Notes under the pieces: model-generated
Told to the model about the DNA's origin: nothing
Database searches by the model: none
Seen by the model: the letters and a program-made list of their open reading frames with translations, nothing else
In this document: piece by piece, positions 1-6,373 of the stretch
Layout: each line of letters starts with the position of its first letter
Numbering within the stretch: the first letter of the stretch is position 1
Program-made: the position numbers and the translations under genes
Source of the DNA: Bacillota bacterium
Lineage (GTDB): Bacteria > Bacillota > Clostridia > Lachnospirales > Cellulosilyticaceae
DNA length: 6,657 nucleotides
Direction of reading: 5' to 3'
Assembly: GCA_023415525.1 (NCBI GenBank)
Contig: JAEZKI010000312.1
Coordinates: 1-6,657, forward strand

Positions 1-46
1 AAATGATATAATTTAAATTTGATTAAATTGTAATGCATTGAAAATG

Positions 47-78
47 TTAACTTTATGTTAATAAATAGTATATTAAGT
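47..78 (+). promoter_or_regulatory. Possible PhoP-type (Pho box) repeats
   Basis: TTAACT at 47-52 and TTAATA at 58-63 are 11 bases apart in the same orientation, and a looser TTAAGT follows at 73-78. Gram-positive PhoP binds direct TTAACA-like hexamers spaced by about 5 bases, which the first pair resembles. The position upstream of a phosphorus-uptake operon makes phosphate-starvation control plausible. The region is very AT-rich, however, so chance matches are easy, and the pair lies rather far from the best promoter. Confidence 0.3.
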
Positions 79-97
79 AAAGATTTGTAAAAAGTTC

Positions 98-126
98 TTG
101 AAATATACAGGACATCTGAATACAAT
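98..126 (+). promoter_or_regulatory. Predicted sigma-A promoter of the phn operon
   Basis: A TTGAAA -35 box (98-103) and a TACAAT -10 box (121-126) are separated by exactly 17 bases. This closely matches the housekeeping consensus and would start transcription near 133, giving a leader of about 60 bases before phnD. A weaker alternative lies upstream (TTAACT at 47-52, TATATT at 69-74). The call rests on pattern match and position only. Confidence 0.7.
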
Positions 127-192
127 AGTTGAGAGACCGATCTTACAGCATGACGTAAGTCAATACAGAGTTTAAGTTAAAAGGAGATTAAT

Positions 193-1254
193 ATGAAAAA
201 ATTAGTGGCAATGCTTATGGCAGCAACAGTATTAATGGGGATGGCTACAGGATGCGGAAACTCAAAAGCTCCAGTTGAAACCCCAGTTGAACAAGGCTCA
301 GAAGGAAAAAACATTGACAAATTAACCGTTGCCTTTGTACCTTCAAGAGATCCAGAAGAAATCGTTACAGCAACAGAACCTCTAAAAGGCCTATTAAAAG
401 ACGAGTTAGCTAAGCAAGGTTACAACGTAGGTGAAGTAGATATTACCGTTGGAACAAACTTTGAAGCAGTAGGTGAAGCACTTAGTGCTGGAACAGCAGA
501 TGTTGGTTTAATTCCAGGGGGTACCTATGTTTTATATGACGATGGGGCAGAACCTATTTTAACAGCAACACGTGATGCCTTAAACAAAGACTCTGATAAT
601 GCAAAAGACTGGAATGATGGAAAAGCAACAGAAGTAACTGAAAAACAAGCTGTATCTTATCGTTCTCTAATTATTGCAGGTCCATCTAAAAAAGGCCAAG
701 CCCTTGCAGCAAAAGTAAATGCAGGACAAGAATTAACATGGGAAGATTTAAACTCAGCAAACTGGAGTATTATGTCTACAACTTCTCCAGCAGGTTATAT
801 TTACCCAGCTTTATGGTTACAAGAAAGATATGGTAAGGCTCTCACTGATTTAGAGAATGCTGTACAATCTGATTCATATGGTAGTGCTATGGCAAGACTT
901 GCATCTGGTCAAGTGGATATCGTATTAGGTTATGCAGATGTACGTCGTGATAATGAAGCAAAATGGACGGAAGAATTTTCTAGAACAGCATCTATTTGGG
1001 ATGAAACCAATGTTATTGGTGTAACACCAGCTATTTATAACGACACAGTAAGTGTAAGTACAACATCTGAAATTATGGATGATGCCTTTAAGAAAGCACT
1101 TCAAACTGCATTTATCAACATTGGTAATACACCAGAAGGTCAAGAAGTTATTGCTATTTATAGCCATAAGGGATATCAAGTAGCAAATCCTTCAGATTAT
1201 GATAATGAACGTGCTGCTCAAAAATTAATTCAAGAGCTTAATGCATCTAAATAA
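193..1254 (+). CDS. phnD: Phosphonate/phosphite-type ABC transporter substrate-binding lipoprotein (PhnD family)
   Basis: This is the extracellular, membrane-anchored binding protein that captures the substrate for the PhnCEE importer. The 353-residue product starts with a lipoprotein signal: basic MKK, a hydrophobic stretch to about residue 17, and lipobox ATGC with the lipidated Cys at 21. After a linker rich in P, E and S, the mature fold begins at LTVAFVPSRDPEEI (residues 44-57), typical of the PhnD-like family. Further family marks are TADVGLIPGGTYVL (101-114), a Ser/Thr-rich STTSPAGY (195-202) at the position of the phosphonate oxygen-binding loop, and ASGQVDIVLGYADV (237-250). Residues about 128-156 form a polar loop rich in D, N, K and E. 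The ATG has an AAGGAGA site at 181-187. The gene is first in its operon and is separated from phnC by a hairpin. The family also includes phosphite, hypophosphite and other phosphorus-compound binders, so the ligand is uncertain. Confidence 0.92.
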   Translation: MKKLVAMLMAATVLMGMATGCGNSKAPVETPVEQGSEGKNIDKLTVAFVPSRDPEEIVTATEPLKGLLKDELAKQGYNVGEVDITVGTNFEAVGEALSAGTADVGLIPGGTYVLYDDGAEPILTATRDALNKDSDNAKDWNDGKATEVTEKQAVSYRSLIIAGPSKKGQALAAKVNAGQELTWEDLNSANWSIMSTTSPAGYIYPALWLQERYGKALTDLENAVQSDSYGSAMARLASGQVDIVLGYADVRRDNEAKWTEEFSRTASIWDETNVIGVTPAIYNDTVSVSTTSEIMDDAFKKALQTAFINIGNTPEGQEVIAIYSHKGYQVANPSDYDNERAAQKLIQELNASK

Positions 1255-1266
1255 TGAAGAGCAATA

Positions 1267-1304
1267 AAAAATAATGGGTGAGTTTTTAACTCCCCATTAT
1301 TTTT
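1267..1304 (+). terminator. Stem-loop after phnD (partial terminator or processing hairpin)
   Basis: A 12-bp perfect stem (1267-1278 with 1293-1304) is extended by a 5-bp upper stem (1280-1284 with 1288-1292) across one bulged T, with a three-base loop. The 3' arm ends in five T, so it is A/T-bounded like an intrinsic terminator, although the T run is part of the stem. Its place between the binding-protein gene and the ATPase gene suggests partial termination or 3'-end stabilisation that keeps phnD mRNA in excess over phnC-phnE. Confidence 0.72.
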
Positions 1305-1366
1305 GCAATAAGACTAGATTTCTATACTAAAAATAAAACTTATATCTTGATTAATTCAAAGAAAGT

Positions 1367-1370
1367 GGAG
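1367..1370 (+). promoter_or_regulatory. Ribosome binding site deciding the phnC start
   Basis: GGAG at 1367-1370 lies six bases before the ATG at 1377. The upstream in-frame TTG at 1347 has only AT-rich sequence before it and would add ten residues outside the normal PhnC start. The ATG is therefore preferred. Confidence 0.75.
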
Positions 1371-1376
1371 CGTCAT

Positions 1377-2153
1377 ATGATTAAATTTGATAATGTAAGT
1401 AAAGTTTATCCTAACGGATTTAAGGGACTTAAAAATGTATCGCTTGAGATTGAACAAGGTGAATTTGTAGCGATTATAGGACTTTCAGGAGCAGGGAAGT
1501 CAACGCTTATACGAACGATTAATCGCGTACACGAAATTTCAGAAGGAACTTTAACAGTGGATGGAATCAATGTCAGTGACTTAAAAGGGAAATCACTTAG
1601 AAGATTTCGCCGAGGAATTGGTATGATTTTTCAATCTTTTAATTTGGTTACACGTACAACAGTTATTAAAAATGTTTTAACCTCTAATATCCCAGATTTA
1701 CCTTTTTGGCGTGTAGTATTAGGGGCTTATCCTAAAGCTCATAAAGTAGCAGCCTTAGAAGCTTTGGATAAAGTAGGTATTTTAGATAAGGCTTATGTAA
1801 GAGTCGACCAACTTTCAGGTGGTCAACAACAACGTGTGGCACTTGCCCGTACATTAGCACAACATCCTAAAATTATGTTAGCAGATGAGCCTGTTGCAGC
1901 TCTTGACCCTGTTACAGCTAAACAGGTTATGGATGACTTTAAGCGTATCAATAAAGACATGAATATTTCGGTCCTTATTAATATTCATCATGTGGACTTA
2001 GCTCTTGAGTATGCAGACCGTGTCATTGGTATTCGTGCAGGAGAAGTGGTTTATGATGGTCCAAGCAGTCAAGTGACAAAAGAAGTATTAGACCAAATCT
2101 ATTGTGGTCAACAAATAGAGACAATGGAGGAAGGTAATGAGTTGGTACGATAA
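1377..2153 (+). CDS. phnC: Phosphonate-type ABC transporter ATP-binding protein PhnC
   Basis: This cytoplasmic ATPase would power import through the two PhnE permeases. From the ATG at 1377 it is 258 residues, normal for PhnC. It begins MIKFDNVSKVYPNG, and the PhnC-like features run in order: Walker A GLSGAGKST (35-43), Q-loop Gln86 in GMIFQSFNL, ABC signature LSGGQ (146-150), Walker B IMLADEP with Asp170 and catalytic Glu171, D-loop ALD (175-177), and the switch His in INIHHVDLAL (His204 or His205). All catalytic motifs are intact. An in-frame TTG at 1347 could extend it by ten residues, but only the ATG has a well-placed binding site. Its 3' end overlaps phnE1 by 17 bases, implying translational coupling. 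The family is certain; the exact substrate is not. Confidence 0.95.
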   Translation: MIKFDNVSKVYPNGFKGLKNVSLEIEQGEFVAIIGLSGAGKSTLIRTINRVHEISEGTLTVDGINVSDLKGKSLRRFRRGIGMIFQSFNLVTRTTVIKNVLTSNIPDLPFWRVVLGAYPKAHKVAALEALDKVGILDKAYVRVDQLSGGQQQRVALARTLAQHPKIMLADEPVAALDPVTAKQVMDDFKRINKDMNISVLINIHHVDLALEYADRVIGIRAGEVVYDGPSSQVTKEVLDQIYCGQQIETMEEGNELVR

Positions 2154-2958
2154 AATTTTTCCACCTAAGAAAATCACTTTAAGTGATGGGAGAGACGTAT
2201 TAGAACCCCGTTCACGTATGCCACTTATTATTCTTTTAGTGGTAATTGCAGCATGGATTTCTGTTGAGATTACAGGCTTTGATTTGGCCAAGCTTATTAA
2301 AAGAGGTAAGTATTTTTTTGATATTTTAAAACAAATGGTGCCACCTGATACAAGTTATTTACCTGTTATATGGGAACCTTTATTTGATACCATAAAAATG
2401 TCTTTATTGGGTTCAATAATAGGGGCTCTAGTGGCTGTACCTGTTGCCATTTTAGCAGCTAGTAATATTGTTAAAAATAGATTGATTCTTTCTATTACCC
2501 GTTTATTTTTAAGTTTAGTAAGGACAATGCCTACTCTTGTTATTGCCTTAATTGCTACTTATATTTTAGGATTAGGGACATTAGCAGGGACAATGGCAAT
2601 TGCTGTTTTTACTTTTGCTTATATTGGTAAGCTTTTATATGAACAGATTGAAACAGTAGATATGGGGGCTTATGAAGCTATGGAAGCTATGGGAGCTAAT
2701 AAGCTTCGTGCCTTTTTAGCAGCTATTGTACCTCAAGTTTTACCGAGCTATATAGCCAATTGCCTGTTTTGCTTTGAAGGAAATGTGCGTTATGCCTCTA
2801 TCCTAGGTTATGTAGGAGCAGGTGGATTGGGTCTTATTTTAAATGAAAAGATTGGCTGGCGCCAATATAGCAGTGTAGGAATGATCCTTGTTACTTTATT
2901 TATTGCTGTTATGCTTATAGAAGCTATAAGCCACTATCTACGTAAAAAACTAACTTAA
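2137..2958 (+). CDS. phnE: Phosphonate-type ABC transporter permease, first copy (PhnE)
   Basis: This is an inner-membrane permease subunit that probably forms a heterodimeric channel with the adjacent second copy. The 273-residue protein has an N-terminal cytosolic stretch and then hydrophobic segments near residues 28-46, 86-110, 117-145, 147-166, 192-212 and 246-264. The coupling (EAA-type) loop that docks on PhnC is YEAMEAMGANKLRAFLAAIVPQ, residues 179-200. The following RYASILGYVGAGGLG (218-232) is characteristic of PhnE. The ATG lies inside the 3' end of phnC in another frame, with GGAGG at 2126-2130 six bases upstream. Length and motifs look complete. Confidence 0.93.
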   Translation: MSWYDKIFPPKKITLSDGRDVLEPRSRMPLIILLVVIAAWISVEITGFDLAKLIKRGKYFFDILKQMVPPDTSYLPVIWEPLFDTIKMSLLGSIIGALVAVPVAILAASNIVKNRLILSITRLFLSLVRTMPTLVIALIATYILGLGTLAGTMAIAVFTFAYIGKLLYEQIETVDMGAYEAMEAMGANKLRAFLAAIVPQVLPSYIANCLFCFEGNVRYASILGYVGAGGLGLILNEKIGWRQYSSVGMILVTLFIAVMLIEAISHYLRKKLT

Positions 2959-2971
2959 AGGAGGGGAAGAG

Positions 2972-3781
2972 ATGAGAGAAGAAATTAAAAAGCAACTGGA
3001 AAAGCAACCTAAAAGGTGGATTTTTCAGATTCTTTGTGCCCTCATTTTTGTAGGCTTTGTAGCTTGGTCTAGCAGTACCGTCAAGTTTACAGGTTTAGCA
3101 GAAGGGGGATTAGGGATTGCACAAAATATTATAGGGGGAATTTTTAACCCTGATCTTGATTTGTTATTTAACTTAACCTCTCAAGGTGTGCCTTATCTTT
3201 TACTAGAAACCATGTGTATTGCCTTTTTAGGAACTATTGTAGGAGCCATTTTAGCCATTCCTATAGCCTTTTTAAGTGCTACAAATATTGTTCCTAAGCC
3301 TATTGCCTTAATCGGACGTTTATTTATTATGGCGGTAAGAACAATACCAGCCTTTGTCTATGGACTCATGTTTATCCGTGTAACAGGAGCAGGTCCTTTT
3401 GCTGGACTATTAACCATGTCTCTTTGTTCCATTGGAATGGTTTCAAAAATGTACATTGAAGCCATTGAAGATATAGATATTCGTATTTTAGAGTCTTTAG
3501 ATGCTTGTGGCTGTACAACTTTCCAAAAAATAAGATATGGGATTATCCCACAGCTCATGCCAGATTTTACCTCTACTATTATTTATCGTTTTGATATGAA
3601 TTTAAGAGATGCCACTGTTTTAGGGCTAGTAGGAGCAGGTGGAATTGGGGCACCTTTAATTTTTGCGATGAATGCCTATAAGTGGAATCAGGTAGGGGCT
3701 ATTTTAACCGGCTTGATTATTTTAGTACTCATCATTGAATGGCTTTCTGGCAAAATTCGTGTGAAGTTAGCAAGGGGGTAA
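2972..3781 (+). CDS. phnE: Phosphonate-type ABC transporter permease, second copy (PhnE)
   Basis: This is the second membrane subunit of the importer, 269 residues. A basic N-terminus (KKQLEKQPKR) precedes a membrane segment at about 17-33. Further hydrophobic segments fall near 75-105, 111-135, 141-158 and 240-257. The EAA-type coupling loop is ESLDACGCTTFQKIRYGIIPQ (174-194), and the family motif RDATVLGLVGAGGIG lies at 212-226. It is clearly paralogous to the upstream permease but diverged, as in many phnDCEE operons where two different PhnE proteins pair. It starts 13 bases after phnE1 with AAGGAGGGG just upstream, and ends 3 bases before the phosphatase gene. Confidence 0.93.
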   Translation: MREEIKKQLEKQPKRWIFQILCALIFVGFVAWSSSTVKFTGLAEGGLGIAQNIIGGIFNPDLDLLFNLTSQGVPYLLLETMCIAFLGTIVGAILAIPIAFLSATNIVPKPIALIGRLFIMAVRTIPAFVYGLMFIRVTGAGPFAGLLTMSLCSIGMVSKMYIEAIEDIDIRILESLDACGCTTFQKIRYGIIPQLMPDFTSTIIYRFDMNLRDATVLGLVGAGGIGAPLIFAMNAYKWNQVGAILTGLIILVLIIEWLSGKIRVKLARG

Positions 3782-3784
3782 AAG

Positions 3785-5311
3785 ATGAAAAAGCAACTTA
3801 AAATCTATTATACCTCAGACACACATGGTTATCTTTTTCCAACAGATTATATCAGTAAAGAAGAAAGAGGAATGGGTGTTTTAAGCTGTGCCAGTGCCTT
3901 TCAAAAAGATGGAAATACCCTTATTTTAGATGGGGGAGACACCATACAAGGCTCAGCCTTTGCAAAATATCTTCAAACCCATCCTGAAGAAGGGGGACTC
4001 CTTTCAGAAGTCTTTAATGCAGCAGGCTATGATTATGTAACTTTGGGAAATCATGATTTTAATTATGATTACAAAGGTGCCTACAACTACTTAAGTCATT
4101 TAAAAGCCCAGTGTTTATTAGCTAATGTAGTGGATCATAAGGGAGAACTAGGTATTAAGCCTTATAGTATTCATACCCTTGAAAATGGCTTGAGAGTTGG
4201 TATCGTTGGATTAGTGACAGACTATGTGAATATCTGGGAAAAACCAGAACATCTCAAGCATTTAGAAGTTAAGGATACTTTTGAGGCAGCTGACCGTGTT
4301 TTAAAAGAAATCAAACCTCTTTGTGATATCACACTGGCTATTTACCATGGTGGCTTTGAAGCAGACTTAGAAACAGGTAAACCCTTAGCTAAAGGTAAAG
4401 AAAATGTGGGCTATCGCCTCTGTAAGGAGTTAGATTATGATGTGCTATTAACGGCCCATCAACATATGCCAGTAGAGGGAAGAGAGCTTTTTGGAACGTA
4501 TGTATTACAGCTTCCAGCCTATGCAACGAAGTATGCTCGTCTGGATATAACCATAGGAAAAGACTATAAGAAGATCACCTCTCAGTGTCTTGCCCCTCAT
4601 CCTGTAGCTTTAGATAAAGTCCCTGAAAGGTGGCTACATGTGCAAGAAAAAGTACAAGAATGGCTGGATCAAAAAGTAGGGCGTTTTTCAGAAGCTATAC
4701 CCCCTTTAAGTAAACTTGAACTAGCTCTTCAGGGGTCAAAATTAGCTGATTTTTGTAATAGGGTACAATTAGCTTATACAGGTGCTGATTTTTCTTGTAC
4801 AAGTCTAGGAAATTATCCCATAGGATTTAATCAAGAGGTTACAACAAGGGACATTATGGCAGCCTATCAGTTTCCTAATACTATTAAAGTGTTAGAAGTA
4901 GATCAAAGTATTTTAAAACAAGCACTGGAACGTGTTGCAGAGTACTATACCCTAGAAGAAGGTAAAATTACTATTTCAGATAGTTTTATTCATCCTAAGG
5001 TAGAACATTATAATTACGATTTTTTTGCAGGCTTTAACTATACCTTTGACATGACTAAACCTATAGGTGAGCGTGTCACTCAAATAACTATTAATGGAGA
5101 GCCTCTAGAAGATAAAAAATATACTTTGGCAATGAGTGATTATAGAGCAACAGGAACTGGTGGCTATGAATTTTATACCACATGTCCTCTTGTTAGAGAA
5201 TATGGAGTAGATATACAGGAACTTATCATTTCATATATTTGTGAGAAAAAGAATATCACTCTTAGTGATGAAAAAGTTTTTCAACTTCTAAAGAATTGCT
5301 TGACTAACTGA
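3785..5311 (+). CDS. Cytosolic metallophosphatase, 5'-nucleotidase / 2',3'-cyclic-nucleotide phosphodiesterase family
   Basis: This is a predicted two-metal phosphoesterase of 508 residues in the UshA/CpdB/YfkN family. The N-terminal calcineurin-like domain carries the full metal set: Asp13 and His15 (SDTHG), Asp52 (LDGGD), Asn89-His90-Asp91 (GNHDFNYD), His188 (IYHGG), and His225 and His227 (AHQHMP). The C-terminal nucleotidase domain (about 300-508) has FFAGFNYTFDMTKP (413-426) and YRATGTGGYEF (453-463), the usual substrate-side motifs. GNHDFNY and H-x-H resemble the cyclic phosphodiesterase branch (CpdB, YfkN) more than UshA, which has H-x-Q. Most relatives are secreted, but this one has no signal peptide, membrane anchor or wall-sorting motif, so it should act in the cytoplasm. 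It starts 3 bases after phnE2, with AGGGGG just upstream, so it belongs to the transporter operon and probably acts on the imported compound or a product of it. Substrate is unproven. Confidence 0.88.
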   Translation: MKKQLKIYYTSDTHGYLFPTDYISKEERGMGVLSCASAFQKDGNTLILDGGDTIQGSAFAKYLQTHPEEGGLLSEVFNAAGYDYVTLGNHDFNYDYKGAYNYLSHLKAQCLLANVVDHKGELGIKPYSIHTLENGLRVGIVGLVTDYVNIWEKPEHLKHLEVKDTFEAADRVLKEIKPLCDITLAIYHGGFEADLETGKPLAKGKENVGYRLCKELDYDVLLTAHQHMPVEGRELFGTYVLQLPAYATKYARLDITIGKDYKKITSQCLAPHPVALDKVPERWLHVQEKVQEWLDQKVGRFSEAIPPLSKLELALQGSKLADFCNRVQLAYTGADFSCTSLGNYPIGFNQEVTTRDIMAAYQFPNTIKVLEVDQSILKQALERVAEYYTLEEGKITISDSFIHPKVEHYNYDFFAGFNYTFDMTKPIGERVTQITINGEPLEDKKYTLAMSDYRATGTGGYEFYTTCPLVREYGVDIQELIISYICEKKNITLSDEKVFQLLKNCLTN

Positions 5312-5341
5312 TGAAAATCAGTTAGGGCAATTCTTTTTTTT
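5291..5341 (+). terminator. Strong intrinsic terminator of the phn operon
   Basis: A lower stem (5291-5299 with 5327-5335) and a 9-bp upper stem (5304-5312 with 5317-5325) are closed by a GAAA tetraloop (5313-5316) and followed by T at 5334-5341. The left arm is coding: it covers the last six codons and the stop of the phosphatase gene, so the gene end and terminator share sequence. Confidence 0.93.
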
Positions 5342-5444
5342 GTCCTCCTAGCTCTTTCCTTTCTTTGAAACGTGAGTAGAAATTAAGTTGATGTGAGTTT
5401 GGTTGGAACAAATCTTTATTTTGGTTTGCTTTTGTGGTTTAATG

Positions 5445-5473
5445 TTGATTTTATTTTCTAAATAGAGTAGAAT
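5445..5473 (+). promoter_or_regulatory. Predicted sigma-A promoter of eutS-eutP
   Basis: TTGATT (5445-5450) and TAGAAT (5468-5473) have a 17-base spacer. Transcription would start near 5480, giving a leader of about 35 bases before the ATG at 5514. No cobalamin riboswitch or paired antiterminator hairpin fits in that leader. The match is good but not perfect. Confidence 0.5.
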
Positions 5474-5502
5474 TTTAATGAGAAACTATATTCAAAGATT
5501 AG

Positions 5503-5508
5503 AAGGAG
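5503..5508 (+). promoter_or_regulatory. Ribosome binding site deciding the eutS start
   Basis: AAGGAG at 5503-5508 lies five bases before the ATG at 5514. The earlier in-frame ATG at 5478 has no such site and sits at the predicted transcription start, so the shorter protein is preferred. Confidence 0.78.
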
Positions 5509-5513
5509 AAGCT

Positions 5514-5891
5514 ATGGAGAATAAGGAATTCCATCATTTTTCGGATAAAATGCGCATTATTCAAGAGCTAGTACCAGGTAAGCAAATTACATTAGCTCAT
5601 GTGATAGCCAGTCCAGATGCTATTTTGTATCAAAAGTTAGGGTTAGATCCTGTCATCGACTATGGGAAGTCAGCTATTGGAATTGTCACATTGACACCTA
5701 GTGAGACGGCCATTATTGCAGCAGATATTGCCCTTAAAACAGCAGGAATAGAGATTGGTTTTGTAGATCGCTTTAGTGGGACATTGATTGTTACAGGAAG
5801 CCTTTCGGAAGTGGAAACGGCCATAGAAGCCGTAGCACAGTATGTGCAAGAAAAACTAGGGTTTACGGTATGTGAAATAACACGTACTTAG
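5514..5891 (+). CDS. eutS: Bacterial microcompartment shell protein, EutS/PduU family (circularly permuted BMC domain)
   Basis: This is a hexamer-forming shell protein of ethanolamine- or propanediol-type microcompartments. From the ATG at 5514 it is 125 residues, slightly longer at the N-terminus than E. coli EutS. The core matches the family throughout: RIIQELVPGKQITLAHVIASP (14-34), SAIGIVTLTPSETAIIAADIAL (53-74), IEIGFVDRFSGTLIVTGSLSEVETAI (79-104), and the C-terminus CEITRT. The residue just before AIGI is Ser53. In E. coli EutS this is Gly39, which bends the hexamer; in PduU, as I recall, it is Ser. The longer N-terminus and CEITRT ending also look PduU-like, so pduU is an equally valid name. 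It is followed eight bases later by eutP. No enzyme or other shell gene accompanies it in the window. Confidence 0.93.
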   Translation: MENKEFHHFSDKMRIIQELVPGKQITLAHVIASPDAILYQKLGLDPVIDYGKSAIGIVTLTPSETAIIAADIALKTAGIEIGFVDRFSGTLIVTGSLSEVETAIEAVAQYVQEKLGFTVCEITRT

Positions 5892-5899
5892 GAGGAAGG

Positions 5900-6328
5900 A
5901 TGAAAAAGATACTTTTAATTGGAAGAAGTGGTAGTGGGAAAACCACTTTAAAGCAAGCACTAAAACGACAGCCTCTTCATTATGAAAAAACGCAAGCTAT
6001 AGATCATCAAGAGTGGGTTATAGATACACCTGGAGAATACATAGAGACGAAACACTTAGGTTATCCTTTAGCACTTTATGCCTATGAGGCAGATGTAGTA
6101 GGTTTAGTCATAAGTGCCTTAGAACCTTACTCCCTCCTGAGCCCCAATATAACCTGTATGGCTAATCGGGATGTCATTGGTATTGTGACACAAATGGATC
6201 AAAAGGCAGCTAATCCTCATTTAGTAGCAAGCTGGTTAAGGCTAGCAGGATGCAAAAGAATATTTTTTATAAGCTCCTACACAAGAGAAGGTGTAGAAGA
6301 GCTCCTAGAGTATTTAGAAGCCCAATAA
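5900..6328 (+). CDS. eutP: EutP/PduV family microcompartment-associated P-loop protein
   Basis: This is a small Ras-like P-loop NTPase of 142 residues, the usual length for EutP/PduV. Visible motifs are the P-loop GRSGSGKT (8-15), a family-typical KTQAI switch region (30-34), G3-like DTPGEY (42-47), a G4-like TQMD (97-100) in place of NKxD, and G5-like SSYTREGVEEL (125-135). PduV is reported to associate with the microcompartment surface through PduU, and EutP has been reported to have acetate kinase activity, so its role may be positioning or metabolism rather than classical signalling. The start has AGGAGG overlapping the eutS stop codon, so the two genes are co-transcribed and probably translationally coupled. 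The family is secure; biochemical role in this organism is open. Confidence 0.93.
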   Translation: MKKILLIGRSGSGKTTLKQALKRQPLHYEKTQAIDHQEWVIDTPGEYIETKHLGYPLALYAYEADVVGLVISALEPYSLLSPNITCMANRDVIGIVTQMDQKAANPHLVASWLRLAGCKRIFFISSYTREGVEELLEYLEAQ

Positions 6329-6373
6329 AAGAAGTAATGGAGGATTGAGAAGACAAACCATTACTTCTTTTTT
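6329..6373 (+). terminator. Intrinsic terminator after eutP
   Basis: A perfect 12-bp stem (6329-6340 with 6358-6369) follows directly after the eutP stop and runs into six T (6368-6373). The 17-base loop (6341-6357) is longer than usual for an intrinsic terminator and could form only a weak TTG/CAA inner pairing. Confidence 0.83.

Noticed and set aside
925..1179. Minus-strand open frame antisense to phnD
   Set aside because: It lies wholly inside a well-supported gene, and its Cys/Ile/Tyr-rich translation has no recognisable domain.
1300..1328. Internal promoter before phnC with TATACT at 1323-1328
   Set aside because: No acceptable -35 box lies 16-18 bases upstream.
1347..1376. TTG start giving a ten-residue longer PhnC
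   Set aside because: There is no ribosome binding site before it, while the ATG at 1377 has GGAG six bases upstream and gives the normal N-terminus.
2088..2291. Minus-strand open frame across the phnC/phnE1 junction
   Set aside because: It is antisense to two conserved genes, with no domain and no plausible role.
3358..3558. Minus-strand open frame antisense to phnE2
   Set aside because: It falls within conserved permease coding sequence and has no family features.
5342..5477. Cobalamin riboswitch or EutV-type paired antiterminator hairpins before eutS
   Set aside because: I found no B12-box-like sequence and no two hairpins with the A1/G4 hexaloop; the only local pairing (around 5397-5413) is short and relies on G-U.
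5478..5513. Upstream ATG giving a twelve-residue longer EutS
   Set aside because: It lacks a ribosome binding site and coincides with the predicted transcription start; AAGGAG serves the ATG at 5514.
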